The notes below the pieces were generated by a model that worked only from the letters and a program-made list of their open reading frames with translations, was not told the origin of the DNA and did not search any database. From positions 310,001-374,000 of the forward strand of contig NZ_SJCY01000001.1 of assembly GCF_004354365.1 (NCBI RefSeq): a stretch of 64,000 bases of DNA, given 5' to 3'. Below, in pieces: positions 24,869-34,247 of the stretch. Within the stretch, counting starts at the first letter, position 1. Each line of letters opens with the position of its first letter. The DNA is from Pedobacter changchengzhani (lineage in GTDB: Bacteria; Bacteroidota; Bacteroidia; Sphingobacteriales; Sphingobacteriaceae). Both the position numbers and the translations under genes were made by a program.

Positions 24869-26845
24869 TTAATATTTCAATAATTTATCAACTGTTTGTG
24901 CCAATCTAGAATTTGCTAAAAAATCTTGTTCTAATATTTTATTCATCGGGATTGCCGAATCTAAACTTGCACATCGCATAACGGGTGCATCTAGGTATTG
25001 GAAACAATGTTCGCCAATCCAAGCAGAGATTTCTGCACCAAAACCGCTTGTTAAAGTATCTTCGTGCAAAATTATAACTCGGCCTGTGTGCTTAACAGCC
25101 GCTTCTACGGTTTCTTTATCCCAAGGTTGCAAAGTGCGTAAATCGATCAAAGTGGCGTTAATTTCAGGGTTATTTTTTAGATAATCTAAGGCCCAATGTA
25201 CGCCCAACCCGTACGTGATAATGGAGAAGGAATTACCATTACTTAATTTAACTGCTTTGCCTATTGGCGTAGTGTAATAGCCATCGGGCACAAGCGCTGT
25301 TAAACTTCTGTATAAGTTTTTATGCTCGAAATATAATACCGGATTTGGATCTTCTATTGCTGCAAGCAACAATCCTTTTGCATCTACGGGGAAAGCCGGG
25401 TAAACAATTTTTAGTCCTGGGGTTTTAGTAAACCAAGCTTCGTTGCTTTGTGAATGAAATGGACCGGCACCACTTCCTACACCAGTTGGCATACGCACCA
25501 CAACATCGGCTTTTTCACCCCATCGGTAATGGGTTTTGGCTAGGTTATTTACAATTTGGTTAAAGCCACAGGTTACAAAATCTGCAAATTGCATTTCCAC
25601 AACAGCTTTATATCCGTTAATAGATAAGCCTAAACCCGCACCAACAATTGCCGATTCGCAAATTGGCGTATTACGTACTCGGCCTTTACTATATTTGGCT
25701 GTAAAACCATCGGTAATTTTAAAGGCACCACCATAATCTGCAATATCCTGGCCCATTAAAACCAAATTAGGATACTGTTGCATGGCCAAATCTAAACCAT
25801 CCGTAATGGCATCTAAATATCTTTTATCGGTTGATAATTTGCTAGGTGCAATAACAGTTTGGGTGAAAGGAAAGTACATATCCGCTTCTTCCTGAGGGGA
25901 ATTTGCTTCAGGTTCTTCTTCAGTAAAAGCTGCTTCAATTTCAAGCTCGATATCTCGTTTTATAGCAAGTTTTAAATCAATAACTTCATCAGACGTTATT
26001 ACTTCTTGTTGAATTAGAAAAGCTTCGTAGTTTTTTAACGGGTCTTTTTCCTCCCACTCGTCAAATAGCACTTGCGGAACATATTTCGTGCCCGATGCCT
26101 CTTCGTGTCCGCGCATTCTAAAAGTTAAACACTCCAACAAAACTGGGCGGGGGGTTTTGCGAATGTCTTTGGTAATTCTATCAATGGTGTCATAAACCTC
26201 GAGTATGTTATTGCCATCTATTTGTATGCCTTCTATGCCATATCCAATGGCTTTATCTACTAAATCTTTACATTTAAACTGTTCGCTTTTTGGGGTCGAT
26301 AGGCCGTATCCGTTATTTTCGATTAAGAAAATTACGGGCAAATTCCACACCGCTGCAACGTTAATAGCTTCGTGAAAATCTCCTTCACTTGTAGCGCCTT
26401 CGCCTGTAAAAACTAAGGTTGCATTTTGTTTTCCTTTTAATACATCAGCCAAAGCAATTCCATCAGCCAGCGCCATTTGTGGTCCTAAATGCGAAATCAT
26501 GCCAATGATTTTATAATCTTGTGTGCCAAAATGGAATGAACGGTCTCTGCCTTTTGTAAAACCAGAAATTTTGCCCTGCCATTGTGCCATCAATTTTTTT
26601 AGTGGAATATCTCGAGCGGTAAAAACGCCTAAATTGCGGTGCATTGGTAAAATATATTCATCGCGCTGCATAGCTAAAGTACTGCCAACTGAAATTGCTT
26701 CTTGACCAATACCTGAAAACCATTTGCCAATTCTACCTTGACGTAGAAGTTTTAGCATTTTCTCTTCCACCATCCGTGGATAAAGTAATTTTTTATATAA
26801 ATTCAGTAGGAATTTGTCGTCTTTATCGGTTCGGTTAAAATGCAT
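24869..26845 (-). CDS. Branched-chain 2-oxoacid dehydrogenase E1, fused alpha and beta subunits
   Basis: 658 residues joining E1-alpha (about 1-315) and E1-beta (about 335-658), usually separate proteins. The thiamine diphosphate motif GEGATSEGDFHEAINVA...ENN is in the first half; GQEAISVG and RMRGHEEASG also fit alpha. The second half has MGQDIADYGGAFKITDG, AIVGAGLGLSINGYKAVVE and LHEDTLTSGFGAEI as in beta. It decarboxylates branched-chain or related ketoacids, but substrate choice is not certain. E2 and E3 genes are not adjacent. Confidence 0.92.
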   Translation of the reverse strand: MHFNRTDKDDKFLLNLYKKLLYPRMVEEKMLKLLRQGRIGKWFSGIGQEAISVGSTLAMQRDEYILPMHRNLGVFTARDIPLKKLMAQWQGKISGFTKGRDRSFHFGTQDYKIIGMISHLGPQMALADGIALADVLKGKQNATLVFTGEGATSEGDFHEAINVAAVWNLPVIFLIENNGYGLSTPKSEQFKCKDLVDKAIGYGIEGIQIDGNNILEVYDTIDRITKDIRKTPRPVLLECLTFRMRGHEEASGTKYVPQVLFDEWEEKDPLKNYEAFLIQQEVITSDEVIDLKLAIKRDIELEIEAAFTEEEPEANSPQEEADMYFPFTQTVIAPSKLSTDKRYLDAITDGLDLAMQQYPNLVLMGQDIADYGGAFKITDGFTAKYSKGRVRNTPICESAIVGAGLGLSINGYKAVVEMQFADFVTCGFNQIVNNLAKTHYRWGEKADVVVRMPTGVGSGAGPFHSQSNEAWFTKTPGLKIVYPAFPVDAKGLLLAAIEDPNPVLYFEHKNLYRSLTALVPDGYYTTPIGKAVKLSNGNSFSIITYGLGVHWALDYLKNNPEINATLIDLRTLQPWDKETVEAAVKHTGRVIILHEDTLTSGFGAEISAWIGEHCFQYLDAPVMRCASLDSAIPMNKILEQDFLANSRLAQTVDKLLKY

Positions 26846-26883
26846 TTGAAGTTTTTATTATGTTGCAGTTTTAAAGTTAATTT

Positions 26884-28272
26884 CTAAGCATCTAGCTTCT
26901 TTTTCAATTCTTCCCAGCGTTGTGCAAAAGATTTATCGGCAACTTTTGGCATTTCCCTATATTTACCCCAGCTTTTTTTAAAAAATGTTTTCAGCATAAA
27001 GTTTTTAAATTTTCCGCCAAAAAAGTCCATCCATTTACGTTTTTGCATCATTTTGCTAAACATTCCCCAACCAACTTCTTCTACTTTTCCATTTTTATGG
27101 TCAGCTGTTGCATCTCTCCGATTAAGTAAAAGCATTTTATGGATATCAATTTTAACCGGGCAAACTTCCGAGCATTTTCCGCATAGGGTAGAGGCATAGC
27201 TTAAATGTTTAAACTCTTCCATGCCTTGTAAGTGTGGCGTTATTACGGCGCCAATTGGGCCACTATAAGTTGTGTTATAAGTATGGCCACCAATGTTTTT
27301 ATAAACTGGGCAAGCATTTAAACAAGCGCCACAGCGGATGCAGTATAAACCCTGTCTTTGCTCTTTTTGCGCCAATAAATTAGTTCTACCATTATCCAAA
27401 AGGATTACATACATTTCTTCTGGTCCATCGGTTTCATTAGGTTGGCGCGGGCCACTTAAAATAGAATTGTAAACCGTTAAATTTTGTCCGGTACCGTGAG
27501 AGGACAGTAGAGGCCAAAATAAGTCGAGATCGTTTATAGATGGAATAACTTTCTCTATACCAACAATGGCGATGTGAATTTTAGGAAAAGTGGTGCATAG
27601 TCTTGCATTTCCTTCATTTTCGGTTATGGCAATACTTCCTGTGTCGGCAATTAAAAAATTGCCACCACTTATTCCAATATCGGCTTTTAAATATTTTTCT
27701 CTAAGTAATTCTCTGGCTTTTTGAACCAATTGAGGAGGCGTTGCGTCAATTGGTGTTCCAAATCTTTCGTGAAACAATTTTGCAATATCAGTTGCACTCA
27801 AGTGCATTGCCGGCGTAACTATATGGTAAGGTTTTTGGCCCAATAGCTGAACAATATACTCGCCCAAATCACTTTCTAAAGATTCAATGCCGTGCTCGCC
27901 TAAAAACTCATTCAAATGAATTTCTTCGGTTGTCATTGATTTAGATTTGATTACTGTTTTGCCGTTATTTTTTTGAATGATGTTTAAAATTTCGCGCTGC
28001 GCTTCTTCCACATCATTAGCCCAAATTACTTTGCCACCTCTACGCTGAAAATTCGACTCAAACTCGGGTAAATATTTGTCGAGATTTTCAATCACACGCC
28101 ATTTTATAACGTGTGCTTTTTTCTTTGATGCTTCAAGATTTTCGAATTTTGATAATCCACGTTCAACCGCAACATTGTATTTGCCGATATTGTAATTTAT
28201 GGTTCTACGATGTGGTAAATCGAAAGCTTTTTCATCAGATTTCTCTAAAAATTCTTCAGCAGTTTTGATCAT
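26884..28272 (-). CDS. LutB-type lactate utilisation iron-sulfur protein
   Basis: 462 residues. An N-terminal LUD domain (about 60-290) is followed by two ferredoxin-like clusters, CIRCGACLNACPVY and CGKCSEVCPVKIDIHK, and a basic C-terminal region. LutB with LutA and LutC oxidises L-lactate to pyruvate. Neither partner lies beside it, so the set must be split, or this homologue has another role. It lies 39 bases upstream of the fused E1 gene on the same strand, and cotranscription is likely. Confidence 0.9.
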   Translation of the reverse strand: MIKTAEEFLEKSDEKAFDLPHRRTINYNIGKYNVAVERGLSKFENLEASKKKAHVIKWRVIENLDKYLPEFESNFQRRGGKVIWANDVEEAQREILNIIQKNNGKTVIKSKSMTTEEIHLNEFLGEHGIESLESDLGEYIVQLLGQKPYHIVTPAMHLSATDIAKLFHERFGTPIDATPPQLVQKARELLREKYLKADIGISGGNFLIADTGSIAITENEGNARLCTTFPKIHIAIVGIEKVIPSINDLDLFWPLLSSHGTGQNLTVYNSILSGPRQPNETDGPEEMYVILLDNGRTNLLAQKEQRQGLYCIRCGACLNACPVYKNIGGHTYNTTYSGPIGAVITPHLQGMEEFKHLSYASTLCGKCSEVCPVKIDIHKMLLLNRRDATADHKNGKVEEVGWGMFSKMMQKRKWMDFFGGKFKNFMLKTFFKKSWGKYREMPKVADKSFAQRWEELKKKLDA

Positions 28273-28318
28273 AGTCCAAATATAAGAATTTCTATTGCGG
28301 GCAAATAGTATTGTGCAT

Positions 28319-28350
28319 AAAAAAGCCTCTTCAATTTTTGAAGAGGCTTA
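28319..28350 (-). terminator. Strong terminator after the M28 peptidase gene
   Basis: AAGCCTCTTCA (28323-28333) and TGAAGAGGCTT (28339-28349) form a perfect 11-bp stem with a 5-nt loop; read on the minus strand it is followed by a T run. Confidence 0.9.
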
Positions 28351-28353
28351 GTA

Positions 28354-29967
28354 TTATTTTTTATCAACGACGGGTCGTTTAGCTCTATTGGCTAACTCCC
28401 AAGCGGTAAAGTAGGTGAGTTTAGCACGTTTCGTTAATAACTGGAAATTTATTTTACTTACTTCATCTCCAGGTCTGTGATAATCTTGTTGTAACATACC
28501 ATCATAATAAAAAATGATTGGAATGTTGTGTTTTGCAAAATTGTAATGATCTGAACGGTAATAAATACGCTCTGGATCTTTCGGATCATCGTATTTAAAA
28601 TCTAATTTCATTTTTGTATATGTGTTGTTTACCTGCTCACTTAGTTTCCCTAATTCGGTACTCAACATGTTAGATCCGATTGAATAAATATAATTTGCAG
28701 AGTCTGGCTTGCCCAAATATTCTTCGCCAATTCTACCTATCATATCGGTATTTAAGTTTGCTATGGTGTTCTCTAATGGAAATACAGGATGTTCAGAATA
28801 CCATTCAGAACCCCATAATCCTTTTTCTTCTCCAATAACAGTCATAAATAGGATGCTTCTTTTAGGGCCTTTTCCAGCTTTTTTAGCATTCATAAATGCT
28901 TTTGCCATCAGTAAAACTCCAGTCGTTCCCGATCCATCATCATCTGCACCGTTATTAATTTTATCTGGTCCCTCAACATCAGGCGTAATGCCAATGTGGT
29001 CATAATGGCCTGTTAATACTAAAACTTCTTTTTTAAGTTTAGGATCAGAACCTTCTAAAAAACCCAATACATTTTCGCCACGTACAGACATTTCTGTTTT
29101 CATTGCACTTGCAGAAATTGCAACTTCTATATTTTGCGAAGCTGGTTTCATTGTTGACATTATTTTGCCTTGAACTGCATCAATTGATGTACCTGCGATT
29201 TTAAATATTTCGTTTGCAGTTGCGGTAGAAATTGAAATTGAAACAAAAGGGTGTTGCTTTTGCATTCTTTTCGTCGTCTCTTCATTTTTAACCATCACGT
29301 CGCTTTCTAAAAAACTTTCTTTGTAATGGTCAGTAATATTATCAATTTTTGGGTCGATTAAAATAACTGCTTTAGCCTTATTTTGTGTTAGATAAAATAT
29401 TTTCCTACCCAGGGCCATTTTTGCCATTCTAGCATCCATTTTATCGGTAGCTTTTACTGTTGGATCACCATTTGCGAAAATCATCACAACTTTTCCTTCT
29501 ACGTTAATTCCATCATAATCATTATAACCATCTTTCGATATGCCATAGCCAGCAAAAACAATATCGTTAGTATTAAAAGTAAAACCATTTAAACCTACTG
29601 CTGCCGTGCCGATAATAAAATCTTTGTTAGCTTCTTTCGGCTGTCCGTTTATAGTGAATAAACTTTGGCTTATCGCATAGTTAATTAAATCTACTTTTTG
29701 AAAATAACCTCCATCAACTGGACCTTTTAAACCGATAGATTTAAAGTAATCTCTAATATAATCGGCAGCCATCCAAGCCCCTTTTTTTCCGGTATCTCTA
29801 CCTTCAAATTCATCAGATGCAAGTATTGATAAATGTTTATAAGCATCAGTTGGGTTTATTGCCTGGCTAAACTTAACAGCGTTTGCATTTTTTGGTAATT
29901 TATTTTGGGCAAAGCAACTTATGCTTAATAATGTTGCAACTCCTAGTGTTAAAATTCTTTTCTGCAT
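28354..29967 (-). CDS. M28-family zinc aminopeptidase with PA domain, secreted
   Basis: 537 residues with a signal peptide (MQKRILTLGVATLLSISCFAQ). A protease-associated domain (GKVVMIFANGDPT) is inserted before the catalytic core. Zinc ligands and catalytic residues are visible: TGHYDHIGI, NGADDDGSGT, GEEKGLWGSEW, NTDMIGRIG and FYYDGMLQQDYHRPGDE. It should be periplasmic or surface-exposed and release N-terminal amino acids from peptides. Confidence 0.94.
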   Translation of the reverse strand: MQKRILTLGVATLLSISCFAQNKLPKNANAVKFSQAINPTDAYKHLSILASDEFEGRDTGKKGAWMAADYIRDYFKSIGLKGPVDGGYFQKVDLINYAISQSLFTINGQPKEANKDFIIGTAAVGLNGFTFNTNDIVFAGYGISKDGYNDYDGINVEGKVVMIFANGDPTVKATDKMDARMAKMALGRKIFYLTQNKAKAVILIDPKIDNITDHYKESFLESDVMVKNEETTKRMQKQHPFVSISISTATANEIFKIAGTSIDAVQGKIMSTMKPASQNIEVAISASAMKTEMSVRGENVLGFLEGSDPKLKKEVLVLTGHYDHIGITPDVEGPDKINNGADDDGSGTTGVLLMAKAFMNAKKAGKGPKRSILFMTVIGEEKGLWGSEWYSEHPVFPLENTIANLNTDMIGRIGEEYLGKPDSANYIYSIGSNMLSTELGKLSEQVNNTYTKMKLDFKYDDPKDPERIYYRSDHYNFAKHNIPIIFYYDGMLQQDYHRPGDEVSKINFQLLTKRAKLTYFTAWELANRAKRPVVDKK

Positions 29968-29988
29968 AATTTTTTATTTAAAGCTCAA

Positions 29989-30426
29989 TTAACAAGACAT
30001 TTTATCAATCCTATTTTGGTGTCTTCCACCTTCAAAATCGGTGGTTAAAAAAGTTGTGGCAATTTCTTTTGCAACATATTCTGAAACAAACCTAGCAGGA
30101 ATACACAAAATGTTTGCATCGTTGTGTTTGCGCACCAAAAGTGCGATGTCATTTTCCCAGCAAATTGCTGCTCTGATGTGCTGGTGCTTATTGGCTGTCA
30201 TTGCCACACCATTTGCTGTACCACAAATTAAAATTCCGTAGTCAAATTCTTTGTTTTCTACAGCTAATGCAACAGGGTGTGCAAAATCTGGATAATCTAC
30301 AGAATCTATCGAATGTGTTCCGAAATCTTGAAGATCAAATTCAGTTAAATAGGCTTTTAAAGCCTCCTTATATTCAAAGCCAGCGTGGTCTGAACCAATC
30401 GCTATTTTTATTTTCGTATTTGGCAT
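29989..30426 (-). CDS. rpiB: Ribose-5-phosphate isomerase B
   Basis: 145 residues from ATG 30426 (two codons after an in-frame TTG). Motifs: IAIGSDHAGFEYK, DFGTHSIDSVDYPDFAHPVA and ILICGTANGVAMTANKH with the catalytic Cys, then IRAAICWENDIALLVRKHNDANI. It interconverts ribose 5-phosphate and ribulose 5-phosphate. It is followed 21 bases later by the M28 gene on the same strand. Confidence 0.95.
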   Translation of the reverse strand: MPNTKIKIAIGSDHAGFEYKEALKAYLTEFDLQDFGTHSIDSVDYPDFAHPVALAVENKEFDYGILICGTANGVAMTANKHQHIRAAICWENDIALLVRKHNDANILCIPARFVSEYVAKEIATTFLTTDFEGGRHQNRIDKMSC

Positions 30427-30478
30427 TGTCAAATTTAAACAGAAATTTAAAATTTATTCGTAATGTTTTTGTTATGGC

Positions 30479-31363
30479 CTATTTGGCAAAAAATTCGGCT
30501 TCGGCTTTCAATTTTTTCTTCTCTATGTAACCAGATATAAAAATACTTAATTCATAAAGTAAAAATAATGGCGTTGCTACAATCATCATCGTCATAATAT
30601 CTGGCGTTGGTGTAACAATTGCTGCAATAATTAAAATTACAATAATGGCGTATCTTCTACTTGCGCGCATAAATTTAGGTGTCATTATTCCAAATTTTGA
30701 AAGGATATAAATAACCACCGGTAATTCGAAAATTATGCCTGTACCTAATGTTAAAGTAGCTACCGATGATAGATAAGAATCTACTGTAAAAGTATTTTCA
30801 ATTTCGGCACTTACCGTATAGCCTGTTAAAAAGTTAACCGAAAGCGGACAAACGATAAAGTAGCCAAACAATATTCCTAAGGCAAATAATGATGAAGCAA
30901 AGAAAACAAAACCACTTGCAGATTTACGTTCTTTTTCGTGCAGGGCAGGCTTAATAAAACGCCAAATTTCCCAAAGTAAGTATGGAATACCCATCACGAT
31001 GCCCGCCATAACACAAGAGTTAAGTTGCAAATTAAATTGCCCGGCCATTTCTGTATTGATGATTTTACCATTTATTTTGGTAATACACATGTCTTTGCCA
31101 AGTGATGGAAAATTTTCAACTAGCTTACACATCATTCTGTATGTCCAGAAATCGGGTTTTTTGGGGCCGAAGATAATTTTATCTAAAAGTATATCGTAAT
31201 AGTAAAATGCAATACTGGTAAAAATACCTATGGCTATAACCGCCCTTATTAAGTGCTTACGTAATACATCTAAATGATCGAAAAAGGACATTTCTGCCTC
31301 TAAGCTTTTGCCTTTATTTCCGATGGTTTTTAATAATGATTCTCTTTCTTTAGTGTCGCTCAT
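30479..31363 (-). CDS. tatC: Sec-independent translocase TatC
   Basis: 294 residues from ATG 31363 (MSDTKERESLLK). The family pattern is MSFFDHLDVLRKHLIRAVIAIGIF (core FFDHLDVLRKHLIR), then FWRFIKPALHEKERK and FELPVVIYILSKFGI, with six membrane helices. TatC recognises twin-arginine signals; a likely client in this window is the DUF1501 protein. TatA is not adjacent. A 13-bp palindrome lies 15 bases upstream (31378-31405). Confidence 0.95.
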   Translation of the reverse strand: MSDTKERESLLKTIGNKGKSLEAEMSFFDHLDVLRKHLIRAVIAIGIFTSIAFYYYDILLDKIIFGPKKPDFWTYRMMCKLVENFPSLGKDMCITKINGKIINTEMAGQFNLQLNSCVMAGIVMGIPYLLWEIWRFIKPALHEKERKSASGFVFFASSLFALGILFGYFIVCPLSVNFLTGYTVSAEIENTFTVDSYLSSVATLTLGTGIIFELPVVIYILSKFGIMTPKFMRASRRYAIIVILIIAAIVTPTPDIMTMMIVATPLFLLYELSIFISGYIEKKKLKAEAEFFAK

Positions 31364-31377
31364 GATTTGAAACAAAA

Positions 31378-31405
31378 ATACCATTCTATTTGAATAGAAT
31401 GGTAT
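31378..31405 (-). terminator. Perfect 13-bp palindrome overlapping the tatC upstream region
   Basis: ATACCATTCTATT (31378-31390) and AATAGAATGGTAT (31393-31405) flank only two bases. On the minus strand it runs into TATTTTTG, which is both a T-rich tail and a match to the -7 promoter consensus, 12 bases before the tatC ATG. It may end upstream transcription, mark the tatC promoter, or bind a repressor. Confidence 0.55.
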
Positions 31406-31655
31406 CTACGTGATAAATATATAAATAGTTTACCAATTATGAGAAAAAGGTAAAATACAATTTATAAACATGGTCTTTCTGGTAAAGGTTGAATTTTAAG
31501 TAGCCATTAATTGAGCTGAATTTCGAGGATAAATTCGTTTTAAATGATTGAGAATATCTTTTTTTGTGGTGAGATTATCGTAATTAATGAATATGTATTG
31601 TGTGGATATTTATTCTGTTTTTTTAATGATATATCTAAAGATTACTTTCGGCAAG
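31406..31655. other. AT-rich intergenic stretch without a recognisable gene
   Basis: No coding frame of convincing length, no RNA gene and no strong hairpin is seen. It lies between the tatC palindrome and the duplicated accC end. Confidence 0.6.
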
Positions 31656-31769
31656 AAAAAACCCATTCTATTTTACCAAAATGGGATTGTATTATTTTTA
31701 ATTCTTGTTAAGATTACGCTACAAATTTAAAGGTTTCCATAAATTTTGTAGTCAAATTTCCTGCTGTAA
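31656..31769. repeat. Left copy of a 114-bp direct repeat (accC 3' end plus terminator)
   Basis: Aligns without gaps to 32289-32402 with 8 mismatches (106 of 114 identical). It includes a CCCATT/AATGGG terminator hairpin and the last codons of accC. Confidence 0.9.
31714..31769 (-). pseudogene. Remnant of the accC 3' end
   Basis: Read on the minus strand it encodes [16 protein letters not shown] and a TAA stop, matching the true AccC C-terminus [16 protein letters not shown]. Only the last 16 or so codons are present, with no start. It is the coding part of the left copy of the direct repeat. Confidence 0.85.
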
Positions 31770-31790
31770 TTTTGAGCTATCTTTGGGTTA

Positions 31791-32053
31791 TTAATAATGG
31801 CCTCGTAAAGAATAAATTTTTATAATTTGCTCAGTTTCTAAAATTTCATAAATAATCCTATGTTCTGAATTTATTCTTCTTGACCATTTTTCACTTAAAT
31901 TGTATTTGAGTGCCTCAGGCTTTCCTATTCCCTCAAATGGAGATGCTAATATGCTTTTATAAGAGATTGAATTTTCTTTTGAATTGTTGCATTGCCAGAT
32001 TTTCTTCAATATATCAAGTCATTTTCTGCCACCTCATCAAACGCTATTTCCAT
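31791..32053 (-). pseudogene. Broken Txe/YoeB-type toxin gene
   Basis: From ATG 32053 the frame reads MEIAFDEVAENDLIY, then TGA where relatives have Trp, then RKSGNATIQKKIQSLIK. A one-base deletion in an A run shifts the frame before SILASPFEGIGKPE, NLSEKWSRRINSEHRIIYEI and a C-terminal SLRGHY, which are the conserved YoeB catalytic parts. A 72-codon open frame (31791-32009) exists but has an unrelated N-terminus. The original start overlaps the antitoxin stop by 10 bases. Confidence 0.82.
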
Positions 32054-32247
32054 AAGTCGTCTATCTTTAACGTAATAAATTTTCCTTCTTTATAATTCTG
32101 CTCTGATTTTTTTATTTTCTTTACAAATTCAGGGTCATAAGGACTAATTTCTGCGCTTTTTATAAAGGATACATCTAAAGCTTTCAAAACAGCTTTTACA
32201 GCTAACAATTGTTTTTCGGTTTTTGGTTGAACGATTAATGATTCCAT
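32044..32247 (-). CDS. Antitoxin of the YoeB-type module (DUF2683-like)
   Basis: 67 residues, intact. MESLIVQPKTEKQLLAVKAV and the middle and C-terminal sequence (ALDVSFIKS, DPEFVKKIKKSEQNYKEGKF) resemble small Bacteroidetes antitoxins found before YoeB toxins. Its end overlaps the toxin start, as in working modules. With the toxin broken, it may persist only as a remnant or neutralise other toxins. Confidence 0.75.
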   Translation of the reverse strand: MESLIVQPKTEKQLLAVKAVLKALDVSFIKSAEISPYDPEFVKKIKKSEQNYKEGKFITLKIDDLWK

Positions 32248-32288
32248 AATTAAATTTAGTTAAATTAATCGAAAATGTATATTTACAA

Positions 32289-32402
32289 AAAAATCCCATT
32301 CTGTTTTACCAAAATGGGATTGTATTATTTTTAATTCTTGTTAATATTACTCTACAAATTCAAAAGTTTCCATAAATTTTGTAGTGAAATTTCCTGCTCT
32401 AA
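32289..32402. repeat. Right copy of the 114-bp direct repeat (true accC 3' end)
   Basis: The genuine accC 3' end and terminator. The toxin-antitoxin remnant lies exactly between this copy and the left copy at 31656-31769. Confidence 0.9.
32293..32320 (-). terminator. accC terminator
   Basis: ATCCCATT (32293-32300) pairs with AATGGGAT (32313-32320). On the minus strand it is followed by seven or more T. A near-identical hairpin is in the left repeat copy. Confidence 0.8.
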
Positions 32403-33687
32403 AATTAGGATCTTTCATCAATTGTAAATGGAAAGGGATAGTTGTTTTTACGCCCTCGATTACAAATTCGCCCAAAGCACGTTCCATAGTACAAATAGCC
32501 TCTTCGCGGGTTTGTGCCACGCAAATTAGTTTTGCAATCATCGAATCGTAATTGGATGGAATTGAGTAGCCTGCATAAACATGTGTATCAACTCGAACGC
32601 CGTGGCCACCTGGAGAGTGAAAATTAGTTATTCTTCCCGGTGATGGGCGGAAATCTTTTGCAGGGTCTTCTGCATTGATGCGACATTCGATTGCATGCAT
32701 TTTAGGAAAATAATTATTTCCCGATATCGGAATACCTGCTGCAACTTTAATTTGTTCTTTAATTAAATCGAAATTAATTACCTCTTCTGTAACCGGATGT
32801 TCCACTTGAATACGGGTATTCATTTCCATAAAATAGAAGTTGCGGTGTTTATCAACTAAAAACTCAATTGTACCAGCACCTTCATAGTTTACAGCAACAG
32901 CACCTTTAATTGCTGCTTCTCCCATTCTTACGCGAAGTTCATCCGTCATAAATGGAGAAGGAGATTCTTCTACTAATTTTTGGTGACGGCGTTGAATAGA
33001 GCAATCGCGTTCGGATAAATGGCAAGCTTTACCATATTGATCGCCAATAATTTGGATTTCAATGTGGCGAGGATCTTCAATATATTTTTCTAAATAAAGA
33101 CCATCATTACCAAATGCTGCACCGGATTCTTGTCGAGCACTATCCCAAGCGTTTTCAAAATCTTCATCTTTCCAAACTACACGCATTCCACGGCCACCGC
33201 CACCGGCAGTTGCTTTAAGTATAATTGGGTAGCCCATATCATTGGCAATTGCAATGCCTTCTTTTACGCTGGTTAACAAACCCTCAGAACCAGGTATTGT
33301 AGGTACGCCAGCAATTTTCATGGTTTCTTTTGCCGAGGCTTTATCGCCCATGCCATTAATCTGCTCAGGCGTAGCACCAATAAATTTGATATTATACTCT
33401 CGGCAAATGTTAGAAAATTTAGCATTTTCTGATAAGAAACCGTAGCCTGGATGTATTGCGTCTGCATTGGTTAATTCTGCAGCCGATATAATATTTGGAA
33501 TATTTAAATAAGAATCTTTACTAGGTGGCGGGCCGATACAAACTGCTTCATCAGCAAAACGTACGTGTAAACTTTCACGATCTGCTGTTGAATAAACTGC
33601 AACAGTTTTAATGCCCATTTCCTTACAGGTACGGATAATACGCAAAGCGATTTCGCCCCTGTTGGCAATTAGTATTTTTTTAAACAT
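32347..33687 (-). CDS. accC: Acetyl-CoA carboxylase, biotin carboxylase subunit
   Basis: 446 residues. It carboxylates biotin on AccB with ATP and bicarbonate, the first half of malonyl-CoA synthesis. Motifs: [12 protein letters not shown], the ATP-grasp loop [28 protein letters not shown] and [16 protein letters not shown]. Length is as expected. It is the last gene of the yceD-rpmF-plsX-fabH-accB-accC series. Confidence 0.97.
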   Translation of the reverse strand: MFKKILIANRGEIALRIIRTCKEMGIKTVAVYSTADRESLHVRFADEAVCIGPPPSKDSYLNIPNIISAAELTNADAIHPGYGFLSENAKFSNICREYNIKFIGATPEQINGMGDKASAKETMKIAGVPTIPGSEGLLTSVKEGIAIANDMGYPIILKATAGGGGRGMRVVWKDEDFENAWDSARQESGAAFGNDGLYLEKYIEDPRHIEIQIIGDQYGKACHLSERDCSIQRRHQKLVEESPSPFMTDELRVRMGEAAIKGAVAVNYEGAGTIEFLVDKHRNFYFMEMNTRIQVEHPVTEEVINFDLIKEQIKVAAGIPISGNNYFPKMHAIECRINAEDPAKDFRPSPGRITNFHSPGGHGVRVDTHVYAGYSIPSNYDSMIAKLICVAQTREEAICTMERALGEFVIEGVKTTIPFHLQLMKDPNFRAGNFTTKFMETFEFVE

Positions 33688-33700
33688 AATTTTTAGTTTA

Positions 33701-33768
33701 TCGTCACCCTGAATTTAGTTCAGGGTCTTTTAACAATTAAGATGCTGAACTAAATTCAGCATGACGGG
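33701..33768. repeat. Inverted repeat between accB and accC ('CCCTGAATTTAGTTCAGGG' family)
   Basis: TCGTCACCCTGAATTTAG... at 33701 and its imperfect inverse ending at 33768 (...TTCAGCATGACGGG) form a large hairpin; each half also contains its own small palindrome. It separates accB from accC and could attenuate or stabilise the transcript. Confidence 0.8.
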
Positions 33769-33770
33769 TT

Positions 33771-34247
33771 CTAAATAGGTTCTACTAAAAATAAAGGTTG
33801 ATCGTATTCTACTGGCGATGCATTATCAACCAATATTTTAACGATTCGTCCAGAAACTTCACTTTCAATTTCGTTGAAAAGTTTCATGGCCTCGATGATA
33901 CAAATTACCTTGCCTACACCAATTTCATCGCCAACGTTTACAAACAAAGGTTTATCTGGACTAGATGAACGGTAAAAAGTGCCGATCATTGGAGATTTAA
34001 TGGTAATGTATTTTGAAGTATCTTCAGCAACCGGAACCGCAGGTGTTGTTGGATCTGGAGCGGTTGGTGCAGTAGCAACCGGTATTGCAGCCTGTACGAG
34101 TGGTGCTTGTGGTAGGGCAGCATGTACAATTGTTGGCGCTTGATTTGTTTTAATGGTAATCTTGAAGTTTTCTTGTTCAATAGCAACTTCATTCACGCCA
34201 GAACGAGAAACAAATTTAATAAGTTCTTGTATTTGTTTTATATCCAT
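33771..34247 (-). CDS. accB: Acetyl-CoA carboxylase biotin carboxyl carrier protein
   Basis: 158 residues. The N-terminal helical region is followed by an Ala/Pro/Thr-rich linker (about 48-80) and a biotinyl domain with the modified Lys in EAMKLFNEIES. It carries biotin between AccC and the carboxyltransferase. The linker DNA is repetitive and produces spurious out-of-frame ORFs. Confidence 0.96.
   Translation of the reverse strand: MDIKQIQELIKFVSRSGVNEVAIEQENFKITIKTNQAPTIVHAALPQAPLVQAAIPVATAPTAPDPTTPAVPVAEDTSKYITIKSPMIGTFYRSSSPDKPLFVNVGDEIGVGKVICIIEAMKLFNEIESEVSGRIVKILVDNASPVEYDQPLFLVEPI

Noticed and set aside
31791-32009. Intact 72-residue YoeB toxin
   Set aside because: The first 19 or so residues come from another frame; the ancestral start at 32053 is followed by a nonsense codon and a frameshift.
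33986-34192. Minus-strand 68-residue ORF rich in Leu, Gln and Pro
   Set aside because: It is an out-of-frame reading of the repetitive accB linker.
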